A DNA stretch of 64,000 bases from Cytophagaceae bacterium ABcell3. GTDB taxonomy: Bacteria; Bacteroidota; Bacteroidia; Cytophagales; Cytophagaceae. Positions 8,743 through 17,263 of this stretch are shown here, piece by piece (position 1 is the stretch's first letter; every line of letters starts with the position of its first letter). The stretch covers positions 2,564,584 through 2,628,583 of the forward strand of contig CP133159.1 of assembly GCA_030913385.1 (NCBI GenBank). The letters are read 5' to 3'. The position numbers were made by a program, and so were the translations under genes. The notes below the pieces were generated by a model. The model was given only the letters and a program-made list of their open reading frames with translations, was not told the origin of the DNA and made no database searches.

Positions 8743-10308
8743 GTGCATAATAATTATTTTTTTATTAAAAATATCAGTAGTGAGCTGGGAGAAATATTGC
8801 CAGGGATGCAGCTTGCTGAGTGTTTTAGTCAGAACAAGGATGAGTTAATCCTGATTTTTACACATCAAGAGAAAGAGTTTGTGATTCAGGCGCATCTGAC
8901 TTCTGTTTTTTCGGTTTTGAATTTCCCTAAAGAATATTTTAGAGCAAAGAAAAATACCGTTAACCTTTTTAATGAGCTTAAAAATGCGACGGTTGAGTCT
9001 GTTACGCAACCTGAAGGCGAGAGGGCTTTTGTAATAAACTTTCATGGTTATCAACTTTTGTTTAAGCTCTTTGGTAATCGTGCAAATATAATCTTGTTTG
9101 AACAGGGTACTTTTTGCAAAATGTTCAAGAATAGCCTTCGCCAAGACTTGAACTTGGATATTAATTCAATTGGTAGGGTGGTCGACTTTGATTTGACAGC
9201 CCTTCCAGATGTAAGGACGTTCATAAAGCAATACCCTTTTTTGGGCAAAGAAACTGCTGAGTATTTGACTGAACTTGGATATGATGATGCTGACAGTAAT
9301 GGGCGTAGATCTATTTTGCAAAAAGTTCTAGATACTCTTAATCAAAAACATTTTTACTTGATTAATGACGATGGCCAGTATCATTTGTCCTTTTTTGCAC
9401 ATGGAGAGGTAGCTCAGGAATTTACTTCTGCCATTGAAGCTTCTTCTGCGCTGTATGTTCACTTTTTTAAGTATACCTGGCTAAACAGGCAAAAACAAGC
9501 ATTGGAAAGTAAGCTGGGGCAGCTTATTAAGAAGACCGAAAAGTATATTGAAAATGCGTATTCAAAATTAATTGAGCTTGAAGAAAAGGCATCACCTTCA
9601 CAAACGGCTGATATAATTATGGCTAATTTGCATGCCATTCCTCCCAAGGCTGAAAGCGTGAACCTATATGATTTTTACAATGACCGACATGTGGATATTT
9701 CCCTAAACCCAGACATGTCTCCTCAAAAGTTTGCCTCAAAGCTATATCAAAAAGCTAAAAACAGGCCTGTGGAGCTACAAAGCATACGTGATAATATAGC
9801 TGGGGGAGAAAGTCGTATTCAGGAATATAAAAACGATCTTCAGCTTGCAAAAGAGGCGGAAAACTATAAATCGTTCAATAAGATCAAGAAGAAATATGAA
9901 AGGGAAGATCCTGAAAAAGTAAGTACTACCGAAGGAAACTTTAAGACGTTCGAATTTATGGGTTTCAAAATTCTGGTAGGGAGAAATGCTGCCAATAATG
10001 ATGTGTTGACTCAGCAATATGCTGCTAAAAATGATTTGTGGTTGCACGCTCGTGATGTTTCCGGTTCTCATGTAGTTATAAGAAATAAGCCTGGTAAACC
10101 ATTTCCAGCACCAGTAATAGAAAAAGCGGCTTCTGTAGCAGCCTTTTATTCTAAGAGAAAAACAGACTCGCTGTGCCCTGTTATTGTTACAGAAAAGAAG
10201 TTTGTGAGAAAAGTAAAAGGGGCACCTACAGGCGCAGTCAAAGTTGAAAAGGAAAAGGTTATTATGGTAGAGCCTGCAGGGCTGACGCATTTAAGTTTCA
10301 GGGTGTAA
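8743..10308 (+). CDS. rqcH: RqcH/NEMF (NFACT) family protein with an IS-derived C-terminus
   Basis: Ribosome-associated quality-control factor family (RqcH, Rqc2, Tae2, NEMF), which binds obstructed 50S subunits. The NFACT-N domain is at about 1-200, a coiled coil near 240-280 and 345-385, and the NFACT-R (DUF814) domain near 400-505 with NDLWLHARDVSGSHVVIRNK. The start is GTG at 8743, giving the family-typical MHNNYFF. Codons after residue 511 come from an ISAs1-family element. Without it the gene would end Ala-Asp-Ile-stop at 514 residues. The present 521-residue protein swaps the last two residues for GLTHLSFRV. The conserved domain is intact, so activity is probably retained. Older annotation calls this family fibronectin-binding, but the RQC role fits the domain order better. 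Confidence 0.88.
   Translation: MHNNYFFIKNISSELGEILPGMQLAECFSQNKDELILIFTHQEKEFVIQAHLTSVFSVLNFPKEYFRAKKNTVNLFNELKNATVESVTQPEGERAFVINFHGYQLLFKLFGNRANIILFEQGTFCKMFKNSLRQDLNLDINSIGRVVDFDLTALPDVRTFIKQYPFLGKETAEYLTELGYDDADSNGRRSILQKVLDTLNQKHFYLINDDGQYHLSFFAHGEVAQEFTSAIEASSALYVHFFKYTWLNRQKQALESKLGQLIKKTEKYIENAYSKLIELEEKASPSQTADIIMANLHAIPPKAESVNLYDFYNDRHVDISLNPDMSPQKFASKLYQKAKNRPVELQSIRDNIAGGESRIQEYKNDLQLAKEAENYKSFNKIKKKYEREDPEKVSTTEGNFKTFEFMGFKILVGRNAANNDVLTQQYAAKNDLWLHARDVSGSHVVIRNKPGKPFPAPVIEKAASVAAFYSKRKTDSLCPVIVTEKKFVRKVKGAPTGAVKVEKEKVIMVEPAGLTHLSFRV
10267..10294. repeat. left target duplication and inverted repeat of the ISAs1-family element
   Basis: Bases 10267-10276 are the target copy GTAGAGCCTG. 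Bases 10277-10294 are the left inverted repeat CAGGGCTGACGCATTTAA, an exact reverse complement of 11588-11605. Confidence 0.95.
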
Positions 10309-11605
10309 GGAACTGCCTTACAGGGCGTTCCGCAAGTCTCATAACCTTTATTGGGTTTATTTAATATATGGGTGCCTTACGGGGCACTGATGATACAAAT
10401 ATAATAATTTTTTAATTGATAATCAGTGTTTTAACATTTTTTGCTTGACTTTTTTCTATATAGAGAACTCAATTAAAAAATTCAGTTTCCGATTCATTTG
10501 TTCGTATATTTGGCACTGTGTCAGAACCAAGAAGAACCATCAAAGGCAATTTCAAATATCCGCTGCAGGAGATCCTGTTTCTGTGCGTAAGTGCCGTTGT
10601 CAGCAATGCGGGGGACTGGCATGAGATTGTTACATTCGGCAAAGAAAAAATTGAATGGCTACGTAAATTTTTTCCTTACCGTAACGGTGTCCCTTCGCAC
10701 GATACCCTGGAAAGGGTATTTGCAAAGATAGTACCGGATGAATTTGGCGAGTGTTTTGTAGAGTGGGCATCAACCATGTTCAGACCAGTCGAAAACGAGA
10801 CAATCAATATTGACGGGAAGCGGATCCGTGGATCGTATGACAACAGAAAGGGCGCCAATGCATTGCACATGGTATCGGCTTATGCCACCGCTAACCAGCT
10901 TACCCTCGGTCAATTGGCCGTGCCAGACAAAAGCAACGAGATCACAGCCATTCCCAAGCTTTTGGATATGATAACTGTTGAAAACACAACAGTGACAATA
11001 GATGCCATGGGCTGCCAAAAAGATATTACGGAAAAAATAATCCGGAAAAACGGTGATTATGTAATTGCTGTAAAGAACAACCAGAAAGAGCTATTCCAGC
11101 AAATAGACAGGGCTTTTAAAAAACAGGTAATTGCAGATGTGCACAAACAGATAGACACGGGACATGGCAGGTTGGAGAGCCGCACCTGCAAACTGATAAA
11201 TGACCTGAGGTTCATAGATGCAGCACATCAATGGTGCGGCATAAAGTCAGTGGCAAGGTTAGAGTCAGAGCGCTATAACAAGCTTACAGGAAAGCAGGAG
11301 CAACAGGTGAGGTATTATATAAGCAGCCATGACAAGACCGCTGAATGGCTTAACGGTACAATACGCAACCACTGGGCAATTGAAAACAAGCTGCACTGGA
11401 GCCTGGATGTGGTTTTTGGGGAAGATAGTTCCAGAAGAAGAAAGGGATATACAGCACAAAACTTCCACATCTTAAATAAAGTGTCCCTGATCTTGCTACA
11501 AAAACATAAATCTAAGGAAACAAAACCCAAAAAAAGGTATAAGGCAATATTCAATGATGCTTTCAGGGAAGAAATTTTAGATGTTTTTTAAATGCGTCAG
11601 CCCTG
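10277..11605 (+). mobile_element. complete ISAs1-family insertion sequence (1329 bp)
   Basis: The element is bounded by perfect 18-bp inverted repeats and flanked by a perfect 10-bp direct repeat. It contains one transposase gene (10518-11591) whose stop lies only a few bases before the right repeat begins. Exact ends and an exact target copy mean insertion was recent or the element is under selection. It landed inside the last codons of the rqcH-like gene. The left 240 bases before the transposase are non-coding. Confidence 0.95.
10518..11591 (+). CDS. ISAs1-family DDE transposase
   Basis: A 357-residue transposase. The DDE acidic residues are visible in TINIDGKRIRGS, TVTIDAMGCQKDI and IENKLHWSLDVVF, all characteristic of ISAs1 and H-repeat proteins. 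The start used is GTG at 10518, the only standard start codon in the frame here. Homology-like sequence (KNSVSDSFVRIFGT) continues upstream in the same open frame to 10464, where family members usually begin, so a non-canonical upstream start or a slightly shortened N-terminus is possible. A TATATTTG at 10505-10512 would put transcription start almost on the GTG. Confidence 0.92.
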   Translation: MSEPRRTIKGNFKYPLQEILFLCVSAVVSNAGDWHEIVTFGKEKIEWLRKFFPYRNGVPSHDTLERVFAKIVPDEFGECFVEWASTMFRPVENETINIDGKRIRGSYDNRKGANALHMVSAYATANQLTLGQLAVPDKSNEITAIPKLLDMITVENTTVTIDAMGCQKDITEKIIRKNGDYVIAVKNNQKELFQQIDRAFKKQVIADVHKQIDTGHGRLESRTCKLINDLRFIDAAHQWCGIKSVARLESERYNKLTGKQEQQVRYYISSHDKTAEWLNGTIRNHWAIENKLHWSLDVVFGEDSSRRRKGYTAQNFHILNKVSLILLQKHKSKETKPKKRYKAIFNDAFREEILDVF

Positions 11606-11615
11606 GTAGAGCCTG
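11588..11615. repeat. right inverted repeat and target duplication of the ISAs1-family element
   Basis: Bases 11588-11605 are the right inverted repeat. Bases 11606-11615 repeat the target sequence GTAGAGCCTG. Joining 10276 to 11616 restores the frame ...GCC GAT ATT TGA of the interrupted rqcH gene. Confidence 0.95.
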
Positions 11616-11683
11616 CCGATATTTGAATCATGTTGATTTTTTCATTATCTTAATCGATAAATTTATCAATTAAGAAACATCAC

Positions 11684-12061
11684 ATGAGAAACCTTTTAGT
11701 ATTTATTGTTTTTGCTCTGTTTTTATCAGCTTGTACTGAAAAAAGTGTAGAAATTGTAGAACAGTCGCCTGAGCAAAATGTTGAAATCAGAATTACTGGT
11801 GTTAAGCCTACTATGGTTGATCCTTTCAATGTCAGTATCAATGTAAAAGGTTATGGCTCTGATGAAACAGTTACAACTGAAATACATAGCAGTGAGCTCG
11901 ACTCAGAAAATGTAAAATTTGAATGGGTTTCAGAAAATGAATGTTTCTTTACATTCATTCAGCAAGATAACACCATTCGTAGAATGCACTTACTGATCGG
12001 TGAAAGGCAATTGCAGTTAAAGGAAGCCGGCAGTAATTCTGCCGACCATTTATCCATGTGA
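11684..12061 (+). CDS. small lipoprotein of unknown function
   Basis: A 125-residue protein with a lipoprotein signal: hydrophobic MRNLLVFIVFALFLSAC with lipobox LSAC, Cys at 17. The mature part is acidic and looks beta-rich, with no motif I recognise. It follows the IS and faces the next gene: its last 12 bases overlap the 3' end of the minus-strand gene at 12050-12808. The frame is closed by TGA at 12059-12061. It should be anchored in the periplasm or outer membrane after lipidation. Confidence 0.7.
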   Translation: MRNLLVFIVFALFLSACTEKSVEIVEQSPEQNVEIRITGVKPTMVDPFNVSINVKGYGSDETVTTEIHSSELDSENVKFEWVSENECFFTFIQQDNTIRRMHLLIGERQLQLKEAGSNSADHLSM

Positions 12062-12808
12062 TGCTAGTTGGTCAAACAATTTATCGAGTTTTTGTAAAGT
12101 CTGCATATTTTCGGGATTTTTAGCAGATTCGCCAAATTTATACCATAGACCTTCGCCGGGATCAATATAGGTTCCGGCATTTTTGGGTTTTTTCTCCAAA
12201 GCATCTTCAGGGAAAAAGTCAAGGGAAAAAATATCTTTTAACAAAGCGTTCAGGTTTTCCCAAGGATATTCCATTTTTACCTCACTTCCTTTGTCTTTAA
12301 AAACAGATACTAAAACTTTTTTCTCGCTAAAGTCTGGGGTGAGATGTAGCAGGTAGTCAGTTTGCTTGTCTTTTATCTTTCTTATCGCAATTGTGAAAGG
12401 CACTTCTTTGCCAGTAGTTACATATACTGCCTGTATAAGTTCTTCTACAAAAAATCTAAAATGCTCTGCTTTTGGACTGCCTTCATGGATGTTTCCCTGC
12501 TGGTCTGTTACTTTTAAATGTATGTCAGCTGTGGGGTTCTTTTTTAGTTTAATATTAGAAAGCACTTTTTGGATTTCCTTGCCCCAGACAGGTTTTAAAT
12601 TGCCTTGCCACGTAAAGTCATCATCTGGTGAAAAACCTTCTTCATAAATCTCTTCTTCTGTCAGCTCTTCCCGGTTTGTATATTGAACATTGAAGTCTAT
12701 ATAGGGACTATCTTCTTCAAGTGTTCCTTTTATTAGGTACTGGTGGGAAAAGGGAGGCGGAAGTTCGTTTATATTATAAGATATTTCAAATTTTTTAATC
12801 TTGTCCAT
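12050..12808 (-). CDS. hypothetical protein (252 aa)
   Basis: I do not recognise this family. The ATG at 12808 (MDKIKKFEISYNINELPPPF) is preferred over a TTG that would add 16 residues. The protein is soluble-looking with no signal peptide, and has many charged residues and several aromatic-rich strands (WQGNLKPVWGKEIQ, YPWENLNALLKDIF). Its 3' end overlaps that of the convergent lipoprotein gene by 12 bases. It lies 84 bases downstream of menE on the same strand and might be cotranscribed with it. Confidence 0.6.
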   Translation of the reverse strand: MDKIKKFEISYNINELPPPFSHQYLIKGTLEEDSPYIDFNVQYTNREELTEEEIYEEGFSPDDDFTWQGNLKPVWGKEIQKVLSNIKLKKNPTADIHLKVTDQQGNIHEGSPKAEHFRFFVEELIQAVYVTTGKEVPFTIAIRKIKDKQTDYLLHLTPDFSEKKVLVSVFKDKGSEVKMEYPWENLNALLKDIFSLDFFPEDALEKKPKNAGTYIDPGEGLWYKFGESAKNPENMQTLQKLDKLFDQLASHG

Positions 12809-12892
12809 GTGCTTATATACTTGCTTGTTAAATAGGACGTGCTGAGAAACGTCCAAAAATTTTTTTTTAATGTTTATAATGGGTGAAAGGGT

Positions 12893-13939
12893 TTACTCCT
12901 TATTTCCCCCAGGGGTTCCAAATAGTAATTCTTTTGTTTTGATCCGGTTTATTTTATCATTTTTAGTGTAAACAAAGCGGTTGAGATTGTATAATGCTTT
13001 GGGGTTTTCGTATTTCCCAAGTTTGTTTTTCAATAGCTGACCAATGGTTTCTAACTCCTCTTTTTTCCCTTCAGTAACCAATATGATTTTCTCACCTAAA
13101 AAATCATCAGGTACAGAAGTAATGAAAAAGTGGCATGGTATCTCATGTTCATTAAGTATGTTAGAGACTTTCTTTTCTAGTTCTTCCGGGTGAACTTTAA
13201 TTCCACCGGTATTGATCGCATTGTCCGCTCGACCTTTCCATATAAACTGATCGGAGCTGATTAGTTCTACTACATCATTAGTTATGATTTGTTTATAATC
13301 AGTCGAAGGGGCTGAAATGGTCAGGCACCCTCTGTGATCTTGTCCTAGGTTTACCCCTTTAAGCGCTGTAAAGATATCACTTTTCTGGTTTTGGTTATTT
13401 ATCTTTTTCAGTGCTATGTGAGAAACTGTCTCTGTCATACCATAAGTATTGTAAACAGGTGCGGTGATAATGTTCGACAACGTTTTCAATGATTCGTTCA
13501 CCGGAGCTCCACCTACAATGATGGCTTTCATGTTGTTCAGTATATGTATTTTTTCAGGACTTTGTTTTAATATATTTTCGAGCTGAATGGGTACTAAAGC
13601 TGTAAAGTCTAATTTTTGCTCTGGGTCTATGTTGTGTAATGGGTTAGAAGAGGGGGAGGAAATGATAAGTTCCAGGTCAAGCACCATGGCCCTTACCAGC
13701 ATCATTAGCCCCCCAATATAGGCTGTATTGATGCACAATAATATCTTGTCTCCTTTTTGTAAGCCTAAAGCTTCAGCCGTCATATGGGCACTCGCCTCCA
13801 TTTGGTTTCTTGTCAAGGTAATAGGTTTTGGTTTTCCTGTAGAGCCAGAAGTATTTATTTGAAAGTATTTTTCACCTTTTTCCCATGCTTGACAAAAGTT
13901 TCTGGCGTATTCAAAGTCTTCAGGAATTTCAGGTATCAT
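12893..13939 (-). CDS. menE: o-succinylbenzoate-CoA ligase (acyl-CoA synthetase superfamily)
   Basis: AMP-binding enzyme that activates o-succinylbenzoate with CoA in menaquinone synthesis. The P-loop-like INTSGSTGKPKPITLTRNQ is at about 28-46, the adenylate motif VYNTYGMTETVSHIA near 165-178, and the C-terminal hinge motif WKGRADNAINTGGIKVHPEE near 232-251. At 348 residues it matches the compact MenE of Bacteroidota rather than the roughly 450-residue E. coli enzyme. No other men genes are adjacent. Menaquinone would be the quinol donor for the nitrate and NO reductases found further along. Confidence 0.85.
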   Translation of the reverse strand: MIPEIPEDFEYARNFCQAWEKGEKYFQINTSGSTGKPKPITLTRNQMEASAHMTAEALGLQKGDKILLCINTAYIGGLMMLVRAMVLDLELIISSPSSNPLHNIDPEQKLDFTALVPIQLENILKQSPEKIHILNNMKAIIVGGAPVNESLKTLSNIITAPVYNTYGMTETVSHIALKKINNQNQKSDIFTALKGVNLGQDHRGCLTISAPSTDYKQIITNDVVELISSDQFIWKGRADNAINTGGIKVHPEELEKKVSNILNEHEIPCHFFITSVPDDFLGEKIILVTEGKKEELETIGQLLKNKLGKYENPKALYNLNRFVYTKNDKINRIKTKELLFGTPGGNKE

Positions 13940-13969
13940 AACTCAACAGGAATTTAAAGTAATAAAGGT

Positions 13970-14071
13970 AACCGAAGTATGCATTAGGAGCTTAATTTGG
14001 GGGCAAAGCAAATTAAGTCAGCAGTTATGTTGTTTTGCCCCTCATGGCGATTCCTATTATATATTCCGGTT
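13970..14071. repeat. terminal-inverted-repeat element, copy D (short form)
   Basis: The left end AACCGAAGTATGCATTAGGA resembles the complement of the right end (AACCGGAATATATAATAGGA). The left end also matches that of the three longer copies at 23051, 57919 and 60580. The interior is shorter and different, with its own inverted pairs (CTTAATTT/AAATTAAG, GGGGCAAA/TTTTGCCCC). It is non-coding and lies between divergent menE and the DUF2383 gene. Confidence 0.6.
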
Positions 14072-14185
14072 AAACTTGGCCTTGAAAGTAAAAAAAGATA
14101 TGTGTTTTTTGGTGCTGATGTAAGTATTCAAACATATTTTTTTTAAATATAGTTATTTAAGAGAGGGATTCTAAAAAGACGGGAA

Positions 14186-14629
14186 ATGAAAGAGCAAAAG
14201 GAGATTATTTCTAAGATTAACGATTTGATTGAAGTGTGCAATGAAAGGGTTCAGGGTTATAGGACAGCAGCTAAAGATGTAAATGACCAGGAACTTACCT
14301 CTTTGTTTGAGCAGTATGCCAGACAAACAGAAGATTTCGTTAAAGAGTTAATGCCATACAGCGATGAAATTAATCCAGAAGAGATAGGTACGCGTACCAT
14401 TGGCGATGCTTGGAAAATATGGATTGACCTGAAGGCTTCTATTACAAAAGGTGGCAGAGAGGCTATTCTAGGTGCTTGTATTACTGGTGAGCAGGCTGCT
14501 ATTAGAGCTTACGAAGATAACCTTGAAGAAAACCTGCCAATGGAACTTAGAAATATTATTGTAAAGCAGTTGGGAGAGCTTAGAAGTGCTCTAGGGAATA
14601 TTAAGGCTAAAAAAGAAGCACTTCATTAA
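14186..14629 (+). CDS. PA2169/DUF2383-family four-helix-bundle protein
   Basis: A 147-residue, all-helical protein of the PA2169 family (DUF2383), a ferritin-like four-helix bundle. Typical pieces are NDLIEVCNERVQGYRTAAKD near the N-terminus and CITGEQAAIRAYEDNL near 104-119. The role is not established. Related genes are often associated with stress conditions. It has its own promoter space of nearly 250 bases, part of which is repeat copy D, and is followed by a strong terminator. Confidence 0.85.
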   Translation: MKEQKEIISKINDLIEVCNERVQGYRTAAKDVNDQELTSLFEQYARQTEDFVKELMPYSDEINPEEIGTRTIGDAWKIWIDLKASITKGGREAILGACITGEQAAIRAYEDNLEENLPMELRNIIVKQLGELRSALGNIKAKKEALH

Positions 14630-14674
14630 TTAGAAAATGCTTATTATGACTAACCTAATTGCGATATGAAAAAT

Positions 14675-14707
14675 AAAAAATGCCACATTCAATAGTGGCA
14701 TTTTTTG
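14675..14707. terminator. bidirectional terminator
   Basis: AAAAAATGCCAC pairs with GTGGCATTTTTT around an 8-nt loop. It serves the convergent genes at 14186 and 14741, with A/T tracts on both sides. Confidence 0.88.
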
Positions 14708-14740
14708 TTAGAGTTTTTATAACAAAATGCTGATTTTTCT

Positions 14741-15436
14741 TTAGTCAAAAAGAGAAAACGTTTCGCCTGGATATAATTTAGGGGCTACATGTAAACATTC
14801 AGGTATATCATAGTCAGGAGAGTTGACAATCCTGTGAGATTTATAGTAGCTCATTTTATCGCCATTGAATGGTTGGATAAGTTTGCCAAGGTCGTCTGGG
14901 CTAGCCGTTGTATCGAGCCATTGACTTTCATCTTCTGGCTTTAAAATGAGTGGCATCCTGTTGTTTAGCTCTTTTAGGAGCTCATTGGCAGGGGTTGTTA
15001 CTATACTAAAAGTATAGATGATTTTGCCGTCGTAATTTTCCCATGAGTCCCATAGACCTGCAAAAGAAAAAACCGAATCGTCAGAGAGGGTGATTCTGTG
15101 AGGTTTTTTTTCTTTACCTATTTTTTTCCATTCATAATATCCATCTGCCGGTATCAAACACCTTTGTTTACCCGCTATTTGTTTAAAAGGTGCTTTGCTG
15201 AATAAAACTTCCCCTTTGGCATTGATTAGGTTTTGCCCTGTGGTTTCATTGACAGACCAATTTGGTATCAGTCCCCAGGTGAAGAGTTTTATTTCTTCGG
15301 GGTCGTTGTTACAAACAACAGGCATGCTTTGCCCTGGAGCAACATTATACCTGGGCTTGCAACCGGTAGTGTTTCGAATATTATACCTTTCTGCCAGTTT
15401 TTCAGCAGCTTGAACAAGAGAATACCTTCCACACAT
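14741..15436 (-). CDS. SRAP (YedK/HMCES) DNA-protein crosslink protein
   Basis: Family that shields abasic sites in single-stranded DNA by a covalent bond through Cys2 (SOS response-associated peptidase family). It has 231 residues and begins MCGRYSL, so Cys2 is present after Met removal. Other active-site positions are Asn72 in INAKGEVLF and Glu102 in DGYYEWKK. The usual conserved His in the IHxRMP motif, which helps reverse the crosslink in E. coli YedK, is Asn158 here (LNNRMP, codon AAC at 14963-14965). The rest of the fold is well kept, so the function may be altered rather than lost. Confidence 0.92.
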   Translation of the reverse strand: MCGRYSLVQAAEKLAERYNIRNTTGCKPRYNVAPGQSMPVVCNNDPEEIKLFTWGLIPNWSVNETTGQNLINAKGEVLFSKAPFKQIAGKQRCLIPADGYYEWKKIGKEKKPHRITLSDDSVFSFAGLWDSWENYDGKIIYTFSIVTTPANELLKELNNRMPLILKPEDESQWLDTTASPDDLGKLIQPFNGDKMSYYKSHRIVNSPDYDIPECLHVAPKLYPGETFSLFD

Positions 15437-15619
15437 AATTGTTTGTTTTCTAGAAATACGTTTTAACCTGGAATATGCCAGGACTTTGTTGGGTAAGTGG
15501 TTTTAAAATCAGCAGCTTTGTTGTTTCTGTGTGTTTACAGTTATTTATCGGCTGAAAGTTTTCTGACTTTTGGCTCAATGCCACCTACCAAGACCCTTGT
15601 TGCATAATAAGGTTTAAAT

Positions 15620-16591
15620 TTAAATATAATTGCCTATAAATTCAATAGCTCTTTTCTCAGACCAGTAAATTCCTTCACTATTGGCTTCGTAAAAGCCACA
15701 ATGACCACCTGTGGCAGGAATCTCTAATAGAATATTAGATTTTTTTTCTGCTTCTGATATGGGGAAACACTCTTTAGTCAGAAAAGGGTCATTTGCTGCA
15801 CTGACAATTAAAGTCGGTAATGTAATATTTTTTATATAATGAATACTACTGTTCTCCTGCCAGTACGCTTTAGCACTTTTATATCCAAACATAGGAGCAG
15901 TATATTGGCTGTCAAATTGATAAAAGTTTTTAATGGCACCAAGTTTCGAGAGATCCAAAGTGCCGGGAAATAACTTGTCCTTTTCTTTAAGTTTGGATGT
16001 AAGGCTTTTAATGAATCGCTGCATGTATATTTTGCTGCGAAACCGCGCAAGGTGATATGCAGTGGTTTCCAAGTTGCAAGGTACAGAAAAGTTTACTGCG
16101 CACCTGACTTCGGAGGGAATGGTAAACTTCTGTTCTCCAAGGTATTTTAATGTGATGTTTCCTCCAACACTGAAACCCAATAAATATAGTGAGTCGTATT
16201 GTTGCTTAGCCAGCACATGTTGAATTACATAATGTAAATCACTTGTAAAACCACTGTGGTATGAACGGATCTGTTTGTTTGCCTCTCCACTGCATCCTCT
16301 ATAGTTCCAAGCTAGCACATCCGATCCTTTGAGATTTAAGGCGCGTACCATTCCTAAGACATAGGGGCGACAAGAGTCTCCTTCGAGGCCGTGGCTGATA
16401 ATCACGAGGTGGTTAGAGTTATTTGGTGTGGACCAGTCAAGGTCTAAAAAGTCATTGTCATCTGTAACAATTCTTTCACGTCTGTAATGCACATTGCCCA
16501 CCCTTCTAAAAAGAGCAGGCAATATTGTTTGTAAGTGTCCTGTATATAAGTATGCGGGGCTTTGATAGCCCGGCTGGTAATTAACTGGCAT
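15620..16591 (-). CDS. YheT-family alpha/beta hydrolase
   Basis: A 323-residue hydrolase of the YheT/UPF0017 (ABHD1/3) group. The N-terminal signature AYLYTGHLQTILPALFRR is clear. The nucleophile elbow is GFSVGG, the acid is probably Asp in SAANDPFLT and the histidine is in TGGHCGFYE. It has no signal peptide. The substrate is unknown, and lipid or ester hydrolysis is expected from the family. It lies 8 bases downstream of the DUF1232 gene and is likely cotranscribed with it. Confidence 0.88.
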   Translation of the reverse strand: MPVNYQPGYQSPAYLYTGHLQTILPALFRRVGNVHYRRERIVTDDNDFLDLDWSTPNNSNHLVIISHGLEGDSCRPYVLGMVRALNLKGSDVLAWNYRGCSGEANKQIRSYHSGFTSDLHYVIQHVLAKQQYDSLYLLGFSVGGNITLKYLGEQKFTIPSEVRCAVNFSVPCNLETTAYHLARFRSKIYMQRFIKSLTSKLKEKDKLFPGTLDLSKLGAIKNFYQFDSQYTAPMFGYKSAKAYWQENSSIHYIKNITLPTLIVSAANDPFLTKECFPISEAEKKSNILLEIPATGGHCGFYEANSEGIYWSEKRAIEFIGNYI

Positions 16592-16599
16592 TTTATAGT

Positions 16600-17061
16600 T
16601 TACGCATGTTGAGCTTCCAACATTTTAGAAGACTCCCATTCCTGAAATTTAGCTACTTCTTCGTTGATGGTTTTGATGAACCACATTAGGACAGCAATAT
16701 CGTCAATTGCGCCCCAAAAAGGAACTTTATCAGGAATTAAATCATATGGTGACACAAGATAAACAAGCGCTGCGATAAGTACAACTACTTTATAAGTAGG
16801 AAGCTCTTTGTAGTCGCCTCTTACATGCGCTTGAAACATCCTGTAAAAAGCGTTCAGTTTTTCCCACATATCAGATACTGTTACCTGCTTGTCTTCGTGG
16901 GTGGCTTTATTGTATACATCTGAAAGCATGTTGTTTAGCTGTTCAGGATGTGTGAAATAATGCCCTGCAATTTCTTTTAGTTTCTCAAACCTAGGTGACT
17001 CCCTGAAAAACTCCCCTGCTTTTCCTTTCAGCGTATTTAATCCTTTTCCCAAAGTTGTCAT
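16600..17061 (-). CDS. YkvA/DUF1232-family membrane protein
   Basis: A 153-residue protein with the DUF1232 core VYLVSPYDLIPDKVPFWGAIDD near residues 96-117, preceded by a hydrophobic helix (about 85-100). The N-terminal 80 residues are helical and charged. The biochemical role of the family is unknown. It is the first gene of a two-gene unit with the hydrolase and is divergent from hisG. Confidence 0.85.
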   Translation of the reverse strand: MTTLGKGLNTLKGKAGEFFRESPRFEKLKEIAGHYFTHPEQLNNMLSDVYNKATHEDKQVTVSDMWEKLNAFYRMFQAHVRGDYKELPTYKVVVLIAALVYLVSPYDLIPDKVPFWGAIDDIAVLMWFIKTINEEVAKFQEWESSKMLEAQHA

Positions 17062-17230
17062 ATGTTGTAAAATTTATCCTCTTCTATCCTTCACCTTCAA
17101 AAAGCAATAAGAAAATTACCTATGCTTCATATAAATAATAATACTTGACTATGGTAAAATGTTATTGGTATAAGTGAAAGCGTTGTAATAAAAAGTGATA
17201 AAATTTAGGTCAATATCAGTATTAATTTTT

Positions 17231-17238
17231 TAATTTTG
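17231..17238 (+). promoter_or_regulatory. possible -7 box for hisG
   Basis: TAATTTTG fits TAnnTTTG and lies 26 bases before the hisG start. No clear TTTG is visible at the expected -33 spacing, so the call is weak. I saw no leader peptide rich in His codons. Confidence 0.3.
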
Positions 17239-17263
17239 GAATCTTCTTTAGAAACAAATTTTT

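Noticed and set aside
8630-8848. 72-codon plus-strand frame between mlaD and the rqcH-like gene
   Set aside because: It overlaps both neighbours, has no family features and ends inside the conserved N-terminus of rqcH in another frame.
10505-10512. TATATTTG as the promoter of the ISAs1 transposase
   Set aside because: No -33 partner at proper spacing. The start would be nearly leaderless, so it is noted in the gene entry only.
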